This document shows positions 18,879 to 28,485 of a DNA stretch of 64,000 nucleotides, piece by piece. This stretch comes from Hafnia psychrotolerans (GTDB lineage Bacteria; Pseudomonadota; Gammaproteobacteria; Enterobacterales; Enterobacteriaceae), in assembly GCF_014639435.1 (NCBI RefSeq), contig NZ_BMFZ01000005.1, positions 248,001 to 312,000 of the forward strand, written 5' to 3'. The position numbers and the translations under genes were made by a program. Numbering within the stretch: position 1 is the first letter of the stretch; every line of letters begins with the position of its first letter. The notes under the pieces are model-generated. The model was not told the DNA's origin, made no database searches, and was given only the letters and a program-made list of their open reading frames with translations.

Positions 18879-20468
18879 TTAATGCTCGCGGGTTTTCCGG
18901 AATTTCACTTCAGGATATCGCTCAGAGGCCAGGTTCAGGTTCACCATGGTCGGGGCGATGTAAGTCAAGTTATCGCCGCCATCCAGTGCCAGGTTCACTT
19001 CATTCTTGCGCTTAAACTCTTCAAATTTCTTCACGTCGTTGCACTCAACCCAACGCGCGGTGCTCACGTTGACCGACTCGTAAATGGCTTCGACGTTGTA
19101 TTCACTTTTCAAACGCGCCACCACCACTTCAAACTGCAGAACCCCGACGGCCCCAACGATCAAATCATTGTTGGCGATGGGACGGAATACCTGAACCGCA
19201 CCTTCTTCAGAGAGCTGCACCAGACCTTTGAGAAGCTGTTTCTGTTTGAGAGGATCTCGCAGACGGATACGACGGAACATCTCTGGGGCGAAGTTCGGAA
19301 TACCGGTGAACTTCATGTTCTCACCTTGGGTAAAGGTATCGCCAATCTGAATGGTGCCGTGGTTATGCAAGCCAATGATATCGCCTGGAAAAGCCTCTTC
19401 TACGTGAGAACGGTCGCCCGCCATAAAGGTCAGGGCATCAGAGATCACCACATCTTTACCAGTACGAACCTGCCGCAGTTTCATGCCCTTTTCATATCTG
19501 CCCGACACCACACGCATAAATGCCACGCGGTCACGGTGCTTGGGATCCATGTTGGCCTGAATTTTGAAAACGAAGCCGGTGAATTTCTCGTCGTCGGCTT
19601 TCACTTCGCGCAGGTCGGTTTTACGCGGCATCGGCGCGGGCGCCCACTCCATCAGACCGTCAAGCATATGATCCACGCCGAAATTCCCCAACGCCGTTCC
19701 GAAGAAGACCGGCGTTAAATCGCCACTGATGAAAGCTTCATGATCGAATTCGTGCGACGCGCCCTGCACCAGCTCCAGCTCTTCACGCAGCTGTTTAGCG
19801 AGATCTTCGCCGACCGCCGTGTCGAGATCGGGGTTATTTAACCCTTTCACGATGCGTACTTCCTGAATCGTGCTGCCTTTACCGGTCTGATACAGATACG
19901 TTTCGTCTTTATAAAGGTGATACACGCCTTTAAACAGCTTCCCGCAACCGATAGGCCAGGTAATTGGCGAACAGGCGATTTTCAGCTCGCGCTCCACTTC
20001 ATCCATCACTTCCATGGGATCACGAATATCGCGGTCGAGTTTGTTCATGAACGTCAGAATCGGCGTATCGCGCAGACGGGTCACTTCCATCAACTTACGG
20101 GTTCGATCCTCTACGCCTTTCGCGGCGTCAATCACCATCAAACAACAGTCAACGGCGGTAAGGGTACGGTAAGTATCTTCGGAGAAGTCTTCGTGTCCCG
20201 GGGTATCGAGCAGATTCACCAGGCACTTTTTATACGGGAATTGCATCACCGAGGTCGTGATAGAAATACCACGTTGCTTTTCCATTTCCATCCAGTCAGA
20301 TTTGGCGTGATGGCTTGAGCCACGGCCTTTAACTGTCCCGGCGGTCTGAATCGCGTTGCCGAATAACAACACTTTTTCAGTAATGGTGGTTTTACCCGCA
20401 TCGGGGTGAGAAATAATAGCGAAGGTACGGCGCTTAGCCACTTCGAGGGCGAATTCACTTGGAGACAT
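18879..20468 (-). CDS. prfC: Peptide chain release factor 3 (RF3)
   Basis: RF3 is a GTPase that recycles RF1 and RF2 from the terminating ribosome. From the ATG at 20466-20468 it has 529 residues, exactly the E. coli length, and begins [16 protein letters not shown]. The frame is open 20 codons further up, but these do not match the family. GTPase motifs: SHPDAGKTT (G1), DTPGHEDF (G3) and MNKLDRD (G4). The C-terminus [10 protein letters not shown] is typical. yjjG and rimI lie upstream in E. coli; here hipBA is in between. Confidence 0.98.
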   Translation of the reverse strand: MSPSEFALEVAKRRTFAIISHPDAGKTTITEKVLLFGNAIQTAGTVKGRGSSHHAKSDWMEMEKQRGISITTSVMQFPYKKCLVNLLDTPGHEDFSEDTYRTLTAVDCCLMVIDAAKGVEDRTRKLMEVTRLRDTPILTFMNKLDRDIRDPMEVMDEVERELKIACSPITWPIGCGKLFKGVYHLYKDETYLYQTGKGSTIQEVRIVKGLNNPDLDTAVGEDLAKQLREELELVQGASHEFDHEAFISGDLTPVFFGTALGNFGVDHMLDGLMEWAPAPMPRKTDLREVKADDEKFTGFVFKIQANMDPKHRDRVAFMRVVSGRYEKGMKLRQVRTGKDVVISDALTFMAGDRSHVEEAFPGDIIGLHNHGTIQIGDTFTQGENMKFTGIPNFAPEMFRRIRLRDPLKQKQLLKGLVQLSEEGAVQVFRPIANNDLIVGAVGVLQFEVVVARLKSEYNVEAIYESVNVSTARWVECNDVKKFEEFKRKNEVNLALDGGDNLTYIAPTMVNLNLASERYPEVKFRKTREH

Positions 20469-20641
20469 GTTTTTCACGTTTCTTCGGTTGGCCGCCCTGC
20501 ACTGTTGTTCATTACACCAGAGGTTCACTACGTCAAAGGACGTCAGGCAAAGCGGTAATATAAGTTGTAGCTGGCTATTTTCACTGATTTAGCCGGGATG
20601 GGCAATCAATGCTTTTTTGGTCAGACCGCCTGGAATGAGGG

Positions 20642-21901
20642 TCAGATGCGAAAGTCAGAGGAAAGTGATGCCCAGTGTGCTTTAAGAATAACCTTGTGTG
20701 CTTCCAACATGGGTAAGTCATCCAACATTGCAGGCCAACTTTCACGCGCCACGCGCATCGCATCTTGTAAGTGAACCCTTATTGCAAGCCATGGTACATC
20801 AATGCGACTGGCCCACTTCTCAAACGTCGAAAAATCAATCATCGACCAGCGTTTCTCTTTAGCCATATTCAGTGCAACAGAATCTTCTCCGGCGACATAT
20901 GGAAGCGTACTCACAATGTCGTAAGCCGGTGAAAGCTGAGCATCAAGTCCATTAGAATAAATGACCGTCCAATTTTTTAGATGGGCATCACCATTGGCTA
21001 ATAAAATATTAGCCAGCAGCCTACGTGCCATCTGTTGAATGTCACCTAAACCACCTGAGCCGACAGTGTGTAATGCAATAGCAATATGGTCATAGTTAAA
21101 ACGCTTGTATTTTTCATGTGCATATACTTGGAAAATTTGCGCAAAATCTTCGGTATGTATTCTTCCGCTATCACCTCTATCGAACCGCCGAATGGCAAAA
21201 GCATACTTCTCTGCTGGGAGGGGAATATCGGGAAGATCAATCAGCTCTGATTGTTCAATCAACTTGATTTCGGGAATACTTACCCCGATTTTTTGTGCGA
21301 GCATCATGGCACTGAATTCGTTTTCAGGCACGGCTCGGTGAACCGTTGAGGGGGTTTTTATAATCCAACTATCAGCCCCAATATCTGTGCTTATATTAAA
21401 GCGGCCCTCCTTTCTGACTGCAGAGAACTTCATTTGAACACCCGCAAGCGAAAATTTATCCGCTTGATGTCGTACATCAATTTGTACAGCTTCCAGGCGC
21501 TCACCCCGTGAAGCTAATGCCCATACAGGGATCTCCCCTTTTGGTATAGACTTGGCTATCAGTCCTCCGGGTAAATTGCCGCCAGCGTATGCAAACAGTG
21601 GAAACTCATCCTCCCGATGCACTTTTAATGTTTGCGCCATCCATCCACGTAGCGCTCCCTCGGACAGTAAATTGGACAAAACAGGAGGCAATTTTTGAGA
21701 ACTAAAGCGTGTTTTTTCTAAATACGTGGCTGCACGTTTTTGAGTTAACGTAAAAACAGGTCGAGAGCTTTCAGGCAAAGCAATATAGTCTGGAGAAAAT
21801 ATCAGAATGTTTTTACTCCCAGAATAATGGGACAAAACGCCAACAGGTTGATCTTTCAGATACAGCATCAGAGCCTCAACGGATTCTGTCTGCTTGCTCA
21901 T
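20642..21901 (-). CDS. hipA: HipA-type serine/threonine kinase toxin
   Basis: HipA toxins phosphorylate a translation component (glutamyl-tRNA synthetase for E. coli HipA) and cause growth arrest and persistence. The 419 residues carry the family marks: SLAGVQMKFS near residue 155 (usually SLAGAQPK), the catalytic loop NGDAHLKNW near 308, and DIVSTLPY for metal binding. The start ATG overlaps the stop of the upstream hipB by one base (TAATG), the normal antitoxin-toxin order. All kinase residues that I can judge are present, so it is probably active. The actual target is unknown. The pair takes the place of yjjG in the conserved gene order. Confidence 0.92.
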   Translation of the reverse strand: MSKQTESVEALMLYLKDQPVGVLSHYSGSKNILIFSPDYIALPESSRPVFTLTQKRAATYLEKTRFSSQKLPPVLSNLLSEGALRGWMAQTLKVHREDEFPLFAYAGGNLPGGLIAKSIPKGEIPVWALASRGERLEAVQIDVRHQADKFSLAGVQMKFSAVRKEGRFNISTDIGADSWIIKTPSTVHRAVPENEFSAMMLAQKIGVSIPEIKLIEQSELIDLPDIPLPAEKYAFAIRRFDRGDSGRIHTEDFAQIFQVYAHEKYKRFNYDHIAIALHTVGSGGLGDIQQMARRLLANILLANGDAHLKNWTVIYSNGLDAQLSPAYDIVSTLPYVAGEDSVALNMAKEKRWSMIDFSTFEKWASRIDVPWLAIRVHLQDAMRVARESWPAMLDDLPMLEAHKVILKAHWASLSSDFRI

Positions 21902-22233
21902 TACGACTCCTCCTCCAAATGGCCTAAAATATCAAGCCACTCGTTATGCATATGCTCTGCATGTTCATCGCTGAGTTTATTGTGACCAACAAGAGGTGAG
22001 TGCAATAATTCTTCGACCTGAGCGACTTTTTGGCGTGGCACGAGCACCAGCTCAAGATCCATCCCTTCCAGAACCCGCAATAGCGTAGAAAGACGCAGAT
22101 CGCCTCCAGCTTCAATACGTTGGTACTGCTGCTGAGACATACCCACTTTCATCAACATATCTTTCTGATTCAGATTCAGTTGTTGTCTGCGTCGTTTCAA
22201 AAACTCGGTGACGTGAGCAAGCTTTTTCATCAT
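21901..22233 (-). CDS. hipB: HipB-type XRE antitoxin
   Basis: A 110-residue protein with a XRE helix-turn-helix at about residues 12-68 (LNLNQKDMLMKVGMSQQQYQ, RIEAGGDLRLSTLLRVL). It should neutralise HipA and repress the operon together with it. Two ATGs stand next to each other at 22233 and 22230; GGAGAG fits either. Repeated motifs lie upstream (22261-22390), likely operators. The C-terminal 40 residues are longer than in E. coli HipB (88 residues). Confidence 0.9.
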   Translation of the reverse strand: MMKKLAHVTEFLKRRRQQLNLNQKDMLMKVGMSQQQYQRIEAGGDLRLSTLLRVLEGMDLELVLVPRQKVAQVEELLHSPLVGHNKLSDEHAEHMHNEWLDILGHLEEES

Positions 22234-22260
22234 GTCTCTCCAACGAATACAAACATCACT

Positions 22261-22395
22261 TTAGTTGTTTGTTATTGCAAGTACAATTTATTAGCTGTTT
22301 ATAATGCAAAATACATCTTTATTGTTGTTTAATGAAATTAAAAACAACTTAATAATTGTTAAAATGGCATAGATACAATCAAAATGTTGTTTTAG
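22261..22395. repeat. Repeated AT-rich motifs upstream of hipBA, putative operators
   Basis: Two direct copies of a roughly 25-bp motif, TTAG(T/C)TGTTT...TGCAA..TACA, begin at 22261 and 22291, 30 bp apart. The core TTGTTT recurs near 22323 and, inverted, near 22342 (GTTGTTT/AAACAAC), and again near 22385. The pattern of several copies in the antitoxin promoter fits HipB operators, though it does not resemble the E. coli TATCC-N8-GGATA operator. Confidence 0.55.
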
Positions 22396-22409
22396 ATGAT
22401 TCAGCGTGC

Positions 22410-22853
22410 TCAGCCTAAAATCAATGCCATCATAATGGCGTCTTCGCGGCCTTGTGCAGAAGGATAGTAATTGTGGCGAATAGAGACTTCATTGAAACCA
22501 AGGCTTTCATAAAGCGCAATGGCCTTGTGGTTCGAAGCCCGGACTTCCAACCAAAGAGTGATCACGTCCCGCTGTTCAAGCTGCTGGATCAGCTCTTCAA
22601 GCAGAGCGCGGCCGAGCCCATGACGCTGAAAAACGGGGTCGATGGCGATATTAAACAGCGTCGCTTCATCGAGAACAATTTGGGTGATCGCGAAACCGGC
22701 CATCTCATCGCCCTGCATCATTTTCAGGTTGAGATAACGTTCGCCCTGATTACTGGCAAAGGTCTTTTCAGTCCATGGAAAAGCATGGCTGGCGTTTTCA
22801 ATCTGGAAAGCGCGGGATAAATCAGCGGGCGTCAGGATAGAAATACTGTTCAT
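22410..22853 (-). CDS. rimI: Ribosomal protein bS18 alanine N-acetyltransferase RimI
   Basis: RimI acetylates the N-terminal alanine of ribosomal protein S18. It is a GNAT enzyme of 147 residues (148 in E. coli). The acetyl-CoA loop RHGLGRALLEELI follows FNIAIDPVFQ, and LWLEVRASNHKAIALYESLG is the family hallmark. The start is placed at the ATG at 22851-22853 (MNSISILTPADL), inside the end of holD, giving a 32-bp overlap as in E. coli. The frame runs 14 codons further up but without family similarity. No strong ribosome site is seen, so coupling to holD is likely. Confidence 0.96.
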   Translation of the reverse strand: MNSISILTPADLSRAFQIENASHAFPWTEKTFASNQGERYLNLKMMQGDEMAGFAITQIVLDEATLFNIAIDPVFQRHGLGRALLEELIQQLEQRDVITLWLEVRASNHKAIALYESLGFNEVSIRHNYYPSAQGREDAIMMALILG

Positions 22854-23235
22854 TTTCACAAATCTGCTGCCAGAGCGCGCGTTTGGCGCCGGCATTTTGA
22901 TAAAGCTCGGAGAGCGTCGGGCTGGATAACTGCGTACCTTCGACCGCTAACGGTTCGTTGATGCCCAGTCGCCAAGTATTGCATTGAGTGCCTTCTGGCA
23001 GCATCGTGACCTGTTCTGGTGTCAAGTGGTAAACCTGCTGAGTCGTCAACGCTAACGTGCGCAGAACATCAGAGATCAAGGGGTCATCACTCGCGGGTGG
23101 GACGTCAGCGACAATTAACAACTGCGTATGATCAGGCAGGCTGACTGCCACTTCACCTTGCAACACAGCCGGTTTGCGCAGCGTCCACTGCGTAATACCC
23201 ATCTGTTGTAACAGCCAGTCTCGTCTTGATTCCAT
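22822..23235 (-). CDS. holD: DNA polymerase III psi subunit HolD
   Basis: Psi joins the clamp loader to chi (HolC) and, through it, to SSB. The start is put at the second ATG (23233-23235), where AGGA has good spacing; the protein MESRRDWLLQQMGITQWTLR is then 137 residues, the E. coli length. The first ATG, six bases upstream, would sit on top of the AGGA. The conserved CNTWRLG and ALWQQIC segments are present. Divergent from rsmC. Confidence 0.95.
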   Translation of the reverse strand: MESRRDWLLQQMGITQWTLRKPAVLQGEVAVSLPDHTQLLIVADVPPASDDPLISDVLRTLALTTQQVYHLTPEQVTMLPEGTQCNTWRLGINEPLAVEGTQLSSPTLSELYQNAGAKRALWQQICENEQYFYPDAR

Positions 23236-23382
23236 GCCCATTCCTGTCTGTTGGCGACCCGCTACAATGAAGACTTCCGCCAGTTAATTCACGATAACGC
23301 GGCGCTATGCTAGCAAACCCATCGAACGTGCGCCAATAAACCTCTATAATGCCGGACTATATTCCTGAGGAGCCACAACCTG

Positions 23383-24441
23383 ATGTCTGCATTAACCCCG
23401 GCAAGTGAAGTAATACTGCGCCACAGTGACGAATTTACAGGGCGCCGCGTGCTGTTTGCCGGTGACTTACAAGATGATTTACCCACCAATTTTGTTGCAG
23501 AAACCGGTGCCGAAGAGGTCCGCGTTCACACTAATCAATACCATCATGCACAAATGCTTGGCGCCGCACTGCAGGACAACGTGCAGTTCAGCCTGCTGGC
23601 TGATGCTGAATTTATCGCACCTAGCGACCTGCTGATTTACTACTGGCCAAAGAGCAAGCAGGAAGCCAAATTCCAGTTGTTCAACCTGTTGTCACAACTC
23701 CCGGTCGGCATTGATGTGTTTGTCGTCGGTGAAAACCGCTGTGGCGTCCGCAGCGCTGACACTGTGCTGGAAGAGATTTGCGCAGTGAGCAAAATCGACA
23801 GTGCTCGTCGCTGTGGTTTGTATCACGGCCGTCTGGAAAAACAACCTGAGTTTAACGCCGAAGCGTGGTGGGATACTTACATGGTTGAAGAAGTGGCCAT
23901 CAAAACACTGCCGGGCGTATTCAGCCGCGAAGGCCTCGACAGCGGTAGCCTATTACTGATTAACAGCTTCGACCAACCAGTAAAAGGCAAAGTGCTGGAC
24001 ATCGCCTGTGGTTCAGGCGTGCTGGCCGCGGTATTGGCCACCTACTCACCAAAAATGAAAATTACCCTGAGTGACGTCAGCGCTGCGGCCATTGAAGCCA
24101 GCCGCGCCACGCTGGCCGCGAATGCGCTACAGGGCGACGTGATCGCCAGCAACGTCTATTCAGACATCGCCGGTCGATTCGACATGATCATCTCCAACCC
24201 TCCGTTCCACGAAGGGCTACAGACCAGCCTACACGCCGCAGAACAACTGATCCGCGGGGCAGCCAAGCACCTGAATGTGGGTGGCCATCTGCGTATTGTT
24301 GCCAACTCATTCCTGCCTTATGCCACGCTGCTGGACGACACTTTTGGCAGTCACGAAGTCTTGGCACAAAATGCCCGCTTCAAGGTGTATCAGGCGACGT
24401 TAGGCCGTACACCGCGCGACAGTAAAAAGAAAAAACGCTAA
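23383..24441 (+). CDS. rsmC: 16S rRNA m2G1207 methyltransferase RsmC
   Basis: RsmC methylates G1207 of 16S rRNA in the 30S subunit using S-adenosylmethionine. The 352 residues (343 in E. coli) form two methyltransferase-like domains. The N-terminal one lacks catalytic motifs. The C-terminal one has the SAM motif DIACGSG at 206-212 and the catalytic NPPF at 272-275. The C-terminal tail is lysine-rich. GAGGAG lies 11 bases before the ATG. Confidence 0.97.
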   Translation: MSALTPASEVILRHSDEFTGRRVLFAGDLQDDLPTNFVAETGAEEVRVHTNQYHHAQMLGAALQDNVQFSLLADAEFIAPSDLLIYYWPKSKQEAKFQLFNLLSQLPVGIDVFVVGENRCGVRSADTVLEEICAVSKIDSARRCGLYHGRLEKQPEFNAEAWWDTYMVEEVAIKTLPGVFSREGLDSGSLLLINSFDQPVKGKVLDIACGSGVLAAVLATYSPKMKITLSDVSAAAIEASRATLAANALQGDVIASNVYSDIAGRFDMIISNPPFHEGLQTSLHAAEQLIRGAAKHLNVGGHLRIVANSFLPYATLLDDTFGSHEVLAQNARFKVYQATLGRTPRDSKKKKR

Positions 24442-24480
24442 TCAGATGCGCGCCGTAGCGTTCGCCCGCTGCGACCATGC

Positions 24481-24521
24481 ATAGAGCAATTCAACCCCGT
24501 CATTGAGACGGATTGCTCTAT
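24481..24521 (+). terminator. Strong two-part hairpin downstream of rsmC
   Basis: A perfect 10-bp outer stem ATAGAGCAAT / ATTGCTCTAT encloses an inner CCGTC-ATTGA-GACGG hairpin, 40 bp past the rsmC stop. There is no U-tract, so it may protect the mRNA 3' end or act with Rho rather than terminate by itself. Confidence 0.55.
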
Positions 24522-24576
24522 TCATGGCGAATATGCTGTTTTTTCCGTCAAACGTCCGTAATGCAGGAAATAAGTA

Positions 24577-24612
24577 TTGACGCAGGTGAGGAAATCACTA
24601 GAATTCGGCCCG
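24577..24612 (+). promoter_or_regulatory. tRNA operon promoter with stringent discriminator
   Basis: -35 TTGACG (24577-24582), a 16-bp spacer, and -10 TAGAAT (24599-24604) are followed by the GC-rich discriminator TCGGCCCG. This discriminator is typical of rRNA/tRNA promoters under ppGpp-DksA control. The first tRNA begins 57 bp after the -10. Confidence 0.75.
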
Positions 24613-24661
24613 TAGTTGTATGACTCGCAGAGTGTATTCGAATGAATGCTTTGCTGAGAAT

Positions 24662-24747
24662 GCGATGGTGGCGGAATTGGTAGACGCGCTAGCTTCAGGT
24701 GTTAGTGTCCTTTGGATGTGAGGGTTCGAGTCCCTCCCTTCGCACCA
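24662..24747 (+). tRNA. leuV: tRNA-Leu(CAG), copy 1
   Basis: An 86-nt tRNA with the encoded 3' CCA. The anticodon loop TTCAGGT gives CAG. It has a long leucine-type variable arm (TGTCC-TTT-GGATG), D-arm GAATTGGTAGAC and T-arm GAGGG-TTCGAGT-CCCTC. The acceptor stem has one U-U mismatch at the fifth pair. It corresponds to the leuQPV cluster found next to rsmC in E. coli. Confidence 0.96.
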
Positions 24748-24801
24748 ATACAACTCAGAGTAGATTGAGAAAGACCCGATTTATATCGCACGGTACGGTA
24801 T

Positions 24802-24887
24802 GCGATGGTGGCGGAATTGGTAGACGCGCTAGCTTCAGGTGTTAGTGTCCTTTGGATGTGAGGGTTCGAGTCCCTCCCTTCGCACCA
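24802..24887 (+). tRNA. leuP: tRNA-Leu(CAG), copy 2
   Basis: Identical to the first copy over all 86 nt, including one base upstream (T), and 54 bp downstream of it. Both lie in one transcript. The U-U acceptor mismatch is present in both, so it is fixed, not a sequencing slip. Confidence 0.96.
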
Positions 24888-24926
24888 CTCCGGTGATATA
24901 AATCAGATCGTTAAAGATATACCTGT

Positions 24927-25011
24927 ACGATGATGACGAAATGGGTAGACGTGCGAGTTCAAACTGACAGTGTTGTTTGGCTGTTAAGCATCGCGCCCCA
25001 TTCTGCCACCA
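24927..25011 (+). pseudogene. Decayed third tRNA-Leu copy
   Basis: These 85 nt align without gaps to most of the two intact tRNA-Leu genes, about two-thirds identical by eye: GGGTAGACGTGC in the D-arm, CAGTGTTGTTTGG in the variable arm, and a terminal CCACCA. The acceptor stem, anticodon stem and T-arm no longer pair, and the TTCGANT motif is lost. The anticodon loop reads TTCAAAC (CAA). It occupies the place of the third gene of the E. coli leuQPV cluster. Probably transcribed but not a working tRNA. Confidence 0.7.
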
Positions 25012-25025
25012 TGAGTATGTGAATC

Positions 25026-25047
25026 GACGTCTACGGACGTCTTTTTT
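25026..25047 (+). terminator. Terminator of the tRNA-Leu operon
   Basis: GACGTC-TACG-GACGTC followed by six T, 14 bp after the third tRNA-like sequence. Confidence 0.85.
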
Positions 25048-25613
25048 ATGCTTAAAATTCAACCCCGCAAAGTTTCCCGTCTTTTTCAGTTAACCTGATC
25101 CGATCTTGACCTACTTAAGCCGCTGACTGACGCAGGATATGCCATCGCCTATATCCTCTAACAACTCAGAGTATTCAAACTCAGAGAAGCAGCAACACCG
25201 GGTATTATTCCGGTTAAAAAAACGACTCACACAGTCTAACTGTATAAATAAAAACCGCCGCGACTATTTTACAAACAACAAGTACAAATAACACCCAAAC
25301 ATGTGTCGATGACTACAAATATAAGTTGTTACCGAATGATCATTAATAGGTACACCTTGTGGACGATTATGTTAATAAAACACCCACCACAAGCTGCATT
25401 ATCGATAAATCATCACCAATAGTGACTTTGATCTCAATTTAATGGGAAATGGCAGATTTTTATGCTGCCTGTAGGTATCATCCCGCCATTAATGATATGT
25501 TTTATTTGTTTGAATGGTTTTTTAAGCACGCGTAAGTGACATAAAACCTCACTGGAAACGACGTAATAAAAACCGATTTAAAATAGCAGTTTATTTTTCT
25601 ATACCGAGGAATT
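25048..25613 (+). promoter_or_regulatory. Non-coding region upstream of sdaC with a CRP-like site
   Basis: 566 bp with no convincing gene, AT-rich in its right half. AGTGA-CTTTGA-TCTCA at 25421-25436 matches the CRP consensus at eight of ten informative positions. In E. coli sdaC is activated by CRP and affected by Lrp, so control by CRP is plausible here. Confidence 0.5.
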
Positions 25614-26897
25614 ATGGACAACACACATATTGATACGCAGGTTCGTGGCTCAACATCGAGCTGGCGTAAAACAGACACCATGTGGATGCTGGGTCTGTAT
25701 GGTACGGCAATTGGTGCAGGCGTTCTTTTCCTGCCTATTAATGCCGGCATCGGCGGTTTGATTCCTTTACTTATTATGACCGTCCTGGCTTTCCCGATGA
25801 CGTTCTTTGCACACCGTGGTCTGACGCGTTTTGTATTATCCGGGAAAAATGCAGGTGAAGATATTACCCAAGTCGTAGAAGAGCATTTTGGTATCTCCGC
25901 CGGAAAACTGATTACCCTTCTTTATTTCTTTGCCATTTACCCTATTCTGCTGGTCTATAGCGTCGCCATCACCAATACGGTTGAAAGTTTTATTACTCAC
26001 CAAATGCATTTGACCGCGCCACCGCGTGCATTACTCTCTCTGGTGTTAATTCTTGGCCTAATGAGCATCGTGCATTTCGGTCAGGACATGATCGTTAAAG
26101 CAATGAGCATTTTGGTGTTTCCCTTTGTGACCGTGCTGATGGCGCTGGCCTTATATCTGATCCCAAACTGGAATATGTCGGTGTTCCAGAACATCTCTGT
26201 TTCCGGTAACGGTGTGGGTAATGGCTTGCTGATGACCCTGTGGCTGGTGATCCCGGTGATGGTGTTTTCCTTCAACCACTCACCCATTATCTCCTCATTC
26301 GCGGTGGCCAAACGTAAAGAGTACGGTGAAGACGCGGAGAAAAAGTGTTCGCGCATCCTGGCTTATAGCCACATCATGATGGTGTTAACCGTCATGTTCT
26401 TCGTATTCAGCTGCGTGCTCAGCCTGTCTCCAGAAAACCTGATGGAAGCGAAAACCCAGAACATCACGATTCTCTCTTATCTGGCGAATCATTTTTCTAA
26501 TCCAATGATTGCCTATGTTGCACCCTTCATTGCTTTTATTGCCATCACTAAATCTTTCCTTGGCCATTATCTTGGTGCCCGTGAAGGTTTTAACGGCATG
26601 GTAATTAAGTCACTGCGTAGCAAAGGGAAAAATATTGAACTGCCGACGCTGAATCGCTACACCGCTATTTTCATGTTATTAACTACCTGGTTAGTGGCAA
26701 CGTTAAATCCTAGCATTTTAGGTATCATTGAAAATATCGGCGGACCGATCATTGCGATGCTATTATTCCTGATGCCAATGTATGCCATCCGAAAAGTGCC
26801 ATCCATGAGAAAATACAGTGGCCATATTAGTAATGTATTTGTTGTAATAATGGGTCTTATTGCCATGTCGGCAATTATTTACACGCTAATAAGCTAA
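25614..26897 (+). CDS. sdaC: Serine:H+ symporter SdaC
   Basis: SdaC brings L-serine into the cell with a proton. The 427 residues (429 in E. coli) form about 11 membrane helices of the HAAAP family. WRKTDTMWMLGLYGTAIGAG, FSFNHSPIISSFAVAKR and KSFLGHYLGAREGFNGMVIK are almost unchanged from E. coli SdaC. GAGGAA lies before the ATG. sdaB follows, so uptake and deamination of serine are coupled. Confidence 0.96.
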   Translation: MDNTHIDTQVRGSTSSWRKTDTMWMLGLYGTAIGAGVLFLPINAGIGGLIPLLIMTVLAFPMTFFAHRGLTRFVLSGKNAGEDITQVVEEHFGISAGKLITLLYFFAIYPILLVYSVAITNTVESFITHQMHLTAPPRALLSLVLILGLMSIVHFGQDMIVKAMSILVFPFVTVLMALALYLIPNWNMSVFQNISVSGNGVGNGLLMTLWLVIPVMVFSFNHSPIISSFAVAKRKEYGEDAEKKCSRILAYSHIMMVLTVMFFVFSCVLSLSPENLMEAKTQNITILSYLANHFSNPMIAYVAPFIAFIAITKSFLGHYLGAREGFNGMVIKSLRSKGKNIELPTLNRYTAIFMLLTTWLVATLNPSILGIIENIGGPIIAMLLFLMPMYAIRKVPSMRKYSGHISNVFVVIMGLIAMSAIIYTLIS

Positions 26898-26918
26898 GTA
26901 TTACGTAAAAACACAATC

Positions 26919-26942
26919 ATAAGCAGGGTAAAACCTGCTTAT
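26919..26942 (+). terminator. Hairpin between sdaC and sdaB
   Basis: ATAAGCAGG / CCTGCTTAT is a perfect 9-bp stem with the loop GTAAAA, followed by ATTTTA. It may act as a partial terminator or as an mRNA stabiliser between the two operon genes. Confidence 0.5.
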
Positions 26943-27033
26943 ATTTTAACGTCCCACCTCAGTTATTATCTTTATTTTATCCGGCGACTTCTCGCCCAGC
27001 CCTTTATTGACAATTAAAGTCATGGAGTCAAAC

Positions 27034-28401
27034 GTGATCAGCATCTTCGATATTTTCAAAATAGGTATTGGCCCTTCCAGTTCTCATACTGTTGGCCCAA
27101 TGAAAGCCGGGAAAATATTCAGCGATGAACTTATCTCTCTCGGCCTTATTAATAATACAACCCGCGTCGTGGTAGATATTTACGGTTCTTTATCATTAAC
27201 AGGTAAAGGGCACCATACCGATCTGGCCATTATCATGGGTCTGGCCGGGAACTTACCGGATTCCGTTGATATCGATGCTATTCCTGCTTTTATCCGGGCA
27301 GTAGAAAACAGTGGCAGACTGATGCTGGCGAACGGAGCCAAAGAGGTCGATTTCCCTCTGGAACTCTCGATGATGTTCCATTCTGACAATCTGCCGCTGC
27401 ATGAAAACGGCATGACGGTGAGTGCATTTAATGGTGAGGATCTGCTCCACCGCCAGACTTATTACTCTATTGGTGGCGGTTTTATTGTCGAAGCGAGCCG
27501 CTTTGGCCTCGTGGAAGAAAGCAACGTCACCATGCCGTTCTCGTTCCATTCGGCGAAAGATTTACAGCAGCACTGCAACGACTCCGGCCTTTCACTGTCG
27601 GGCATAATGCTGCAAAACGAGCTCGCCGGGCATTCACGCACGGAAATTGCCGAGCATTTTGCAGCGATCTGGAGTGTGATGAGCGAAGGCATTACCCGAG
27701 GTATTCATACCGAAGGCTTACTGCCGGGACCGATGAAGATCAACCGCCGCGCCGCCGCGCTGCGCCGAATTCTGGTCACTCAAGACAAGAACAATGTAGA
27801 CCCTATGGGTGTGGTTGACTGGATCAACATGTATGCCATGGCGGTCAATGAAGAAAATGCGGCGGGTGGGCGAGTCGTCACGGCACCCACCAATGGCGCC
27901 TGCGGTATTATTCCTGCGGTACTGACTTACTATGACCAGTTTATTCGTCCGGTCAGCCCAGACTCTTACAGCCGCTTTTTCCTGGCCGCAGGCGCCGTGG
28001 GCGTCTTGTTTAAAATGAACGCATCGATCTCCGGTGCAGAAGTCGGTTGTCAGGGAGAAGTCGGTGTAGCCTGTTCGATGGCCGCTGCCGGTCTAACTGA
28101 ACTACTGGGTGGCAGTACCGCGCAGGTATTTATGGCGGCAGAAATTGCCATGGAACACCACCTCGGTTTGACCTGTGATCCGCTGGCCGGACAGGTGCAA
28201 GTTCCCTGCATTGAGCGCAATGCGATCTCTGCGGTGAAAGCCGTGAATGCCTCGCGCATGGCACTGCGCCGCACCAGCGAACCGCGCGTCTGCCTGGATA
28301 AAGTGATCGAGACCATGTACGAAACCGGCAAGGATATGAATGCTAAGTACCGTGAAACGTCACGCGGTGGGTTAGCGATTAAGGTCTTAGCCTGCAACTG
28401 A
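27034..28401 (+). CDS. sdaB: L-serine ammonia-lyase (serine deaminase) SdaB
   Basis: This iron-sulfur enzyme turns L-serine into pyruvate and ammonia. The GTG at 27034 is chosen because ATGGAG (GGAG at 27024-27027) then serves as the ribosome site, and the protein begins [20 protein letters not shown], with 455 residues like E. coli SdaB. The in-frame ATG at 27022 is the alternative. The N-terminal regulatory domain and the catalytic domain with [33 protein letters not shown] and VPCIERN (cluster cysteines) are intact. The closest relative is SdaB, but SdaA and TdcG are close paralogues. It lies behind sdaC, as in the E. coli sdaCB operon. Confidence 0.93.
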   Translation: MISIFDIFKIGIGPSSSHTVGPMKAGKIFSDELISLGLINNTTRVVVDIYGSLSLTGKGHHTDLAIIMGLAGNLPDSVDIDAIPAFIRAVENSGRLMLANGAKEVDFPLELSMMFHSDNLPLHENGMTVSAFNGEDLLHRQTYYSIGGGFIVEASRFGLVEESNVTMPFSFHSAKDLQQHCNDSGLSLSGIMLQNELAGHSRTEIAEHFAAIWSVMSEGITRGIHTEGLLPGPMKINRRAAALRRILVTQDKNNVDPMGVVDWINMYAMAVNEENAAGGRVVTAPTNGACGIIPAVLTYYDQFIRPVSPDSYSRFFLAAGAVGVLFKMNASISGAEVGCQGEVGVACSMAAAGLTELLGGSTAQVFMAAEIAMEHHLGLTCDPLAGQVQVPCIERNAISAVKAVNASRMALRRTSEPRVCLDKVIETMYETGKDMNAKYRETSRGGLAIKVLACN

Positions 28402-28485
28402 ATACCCGTCGTCTCTGTGCTATGTTGAATTTGATGTTATGTAGAATTTCACAACACCTAAAAACAGTTAAAGGGACGAATCGGC

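Noticed and set aside
18717-19718. 333-codon frame opposite the end of prfC
   Set aside because: Antisense of a conserved gene, with a His-rich translation typical of mirrored frames.
24662-25047. tRNA-Leu cluster as an attachment site of an integrative element
   Set aside because: No integrase, no phage or transfer genes, and no repeat of the tRNA 3' end were seen further right; the repeated tRNA sequence is explained by gene duplication.
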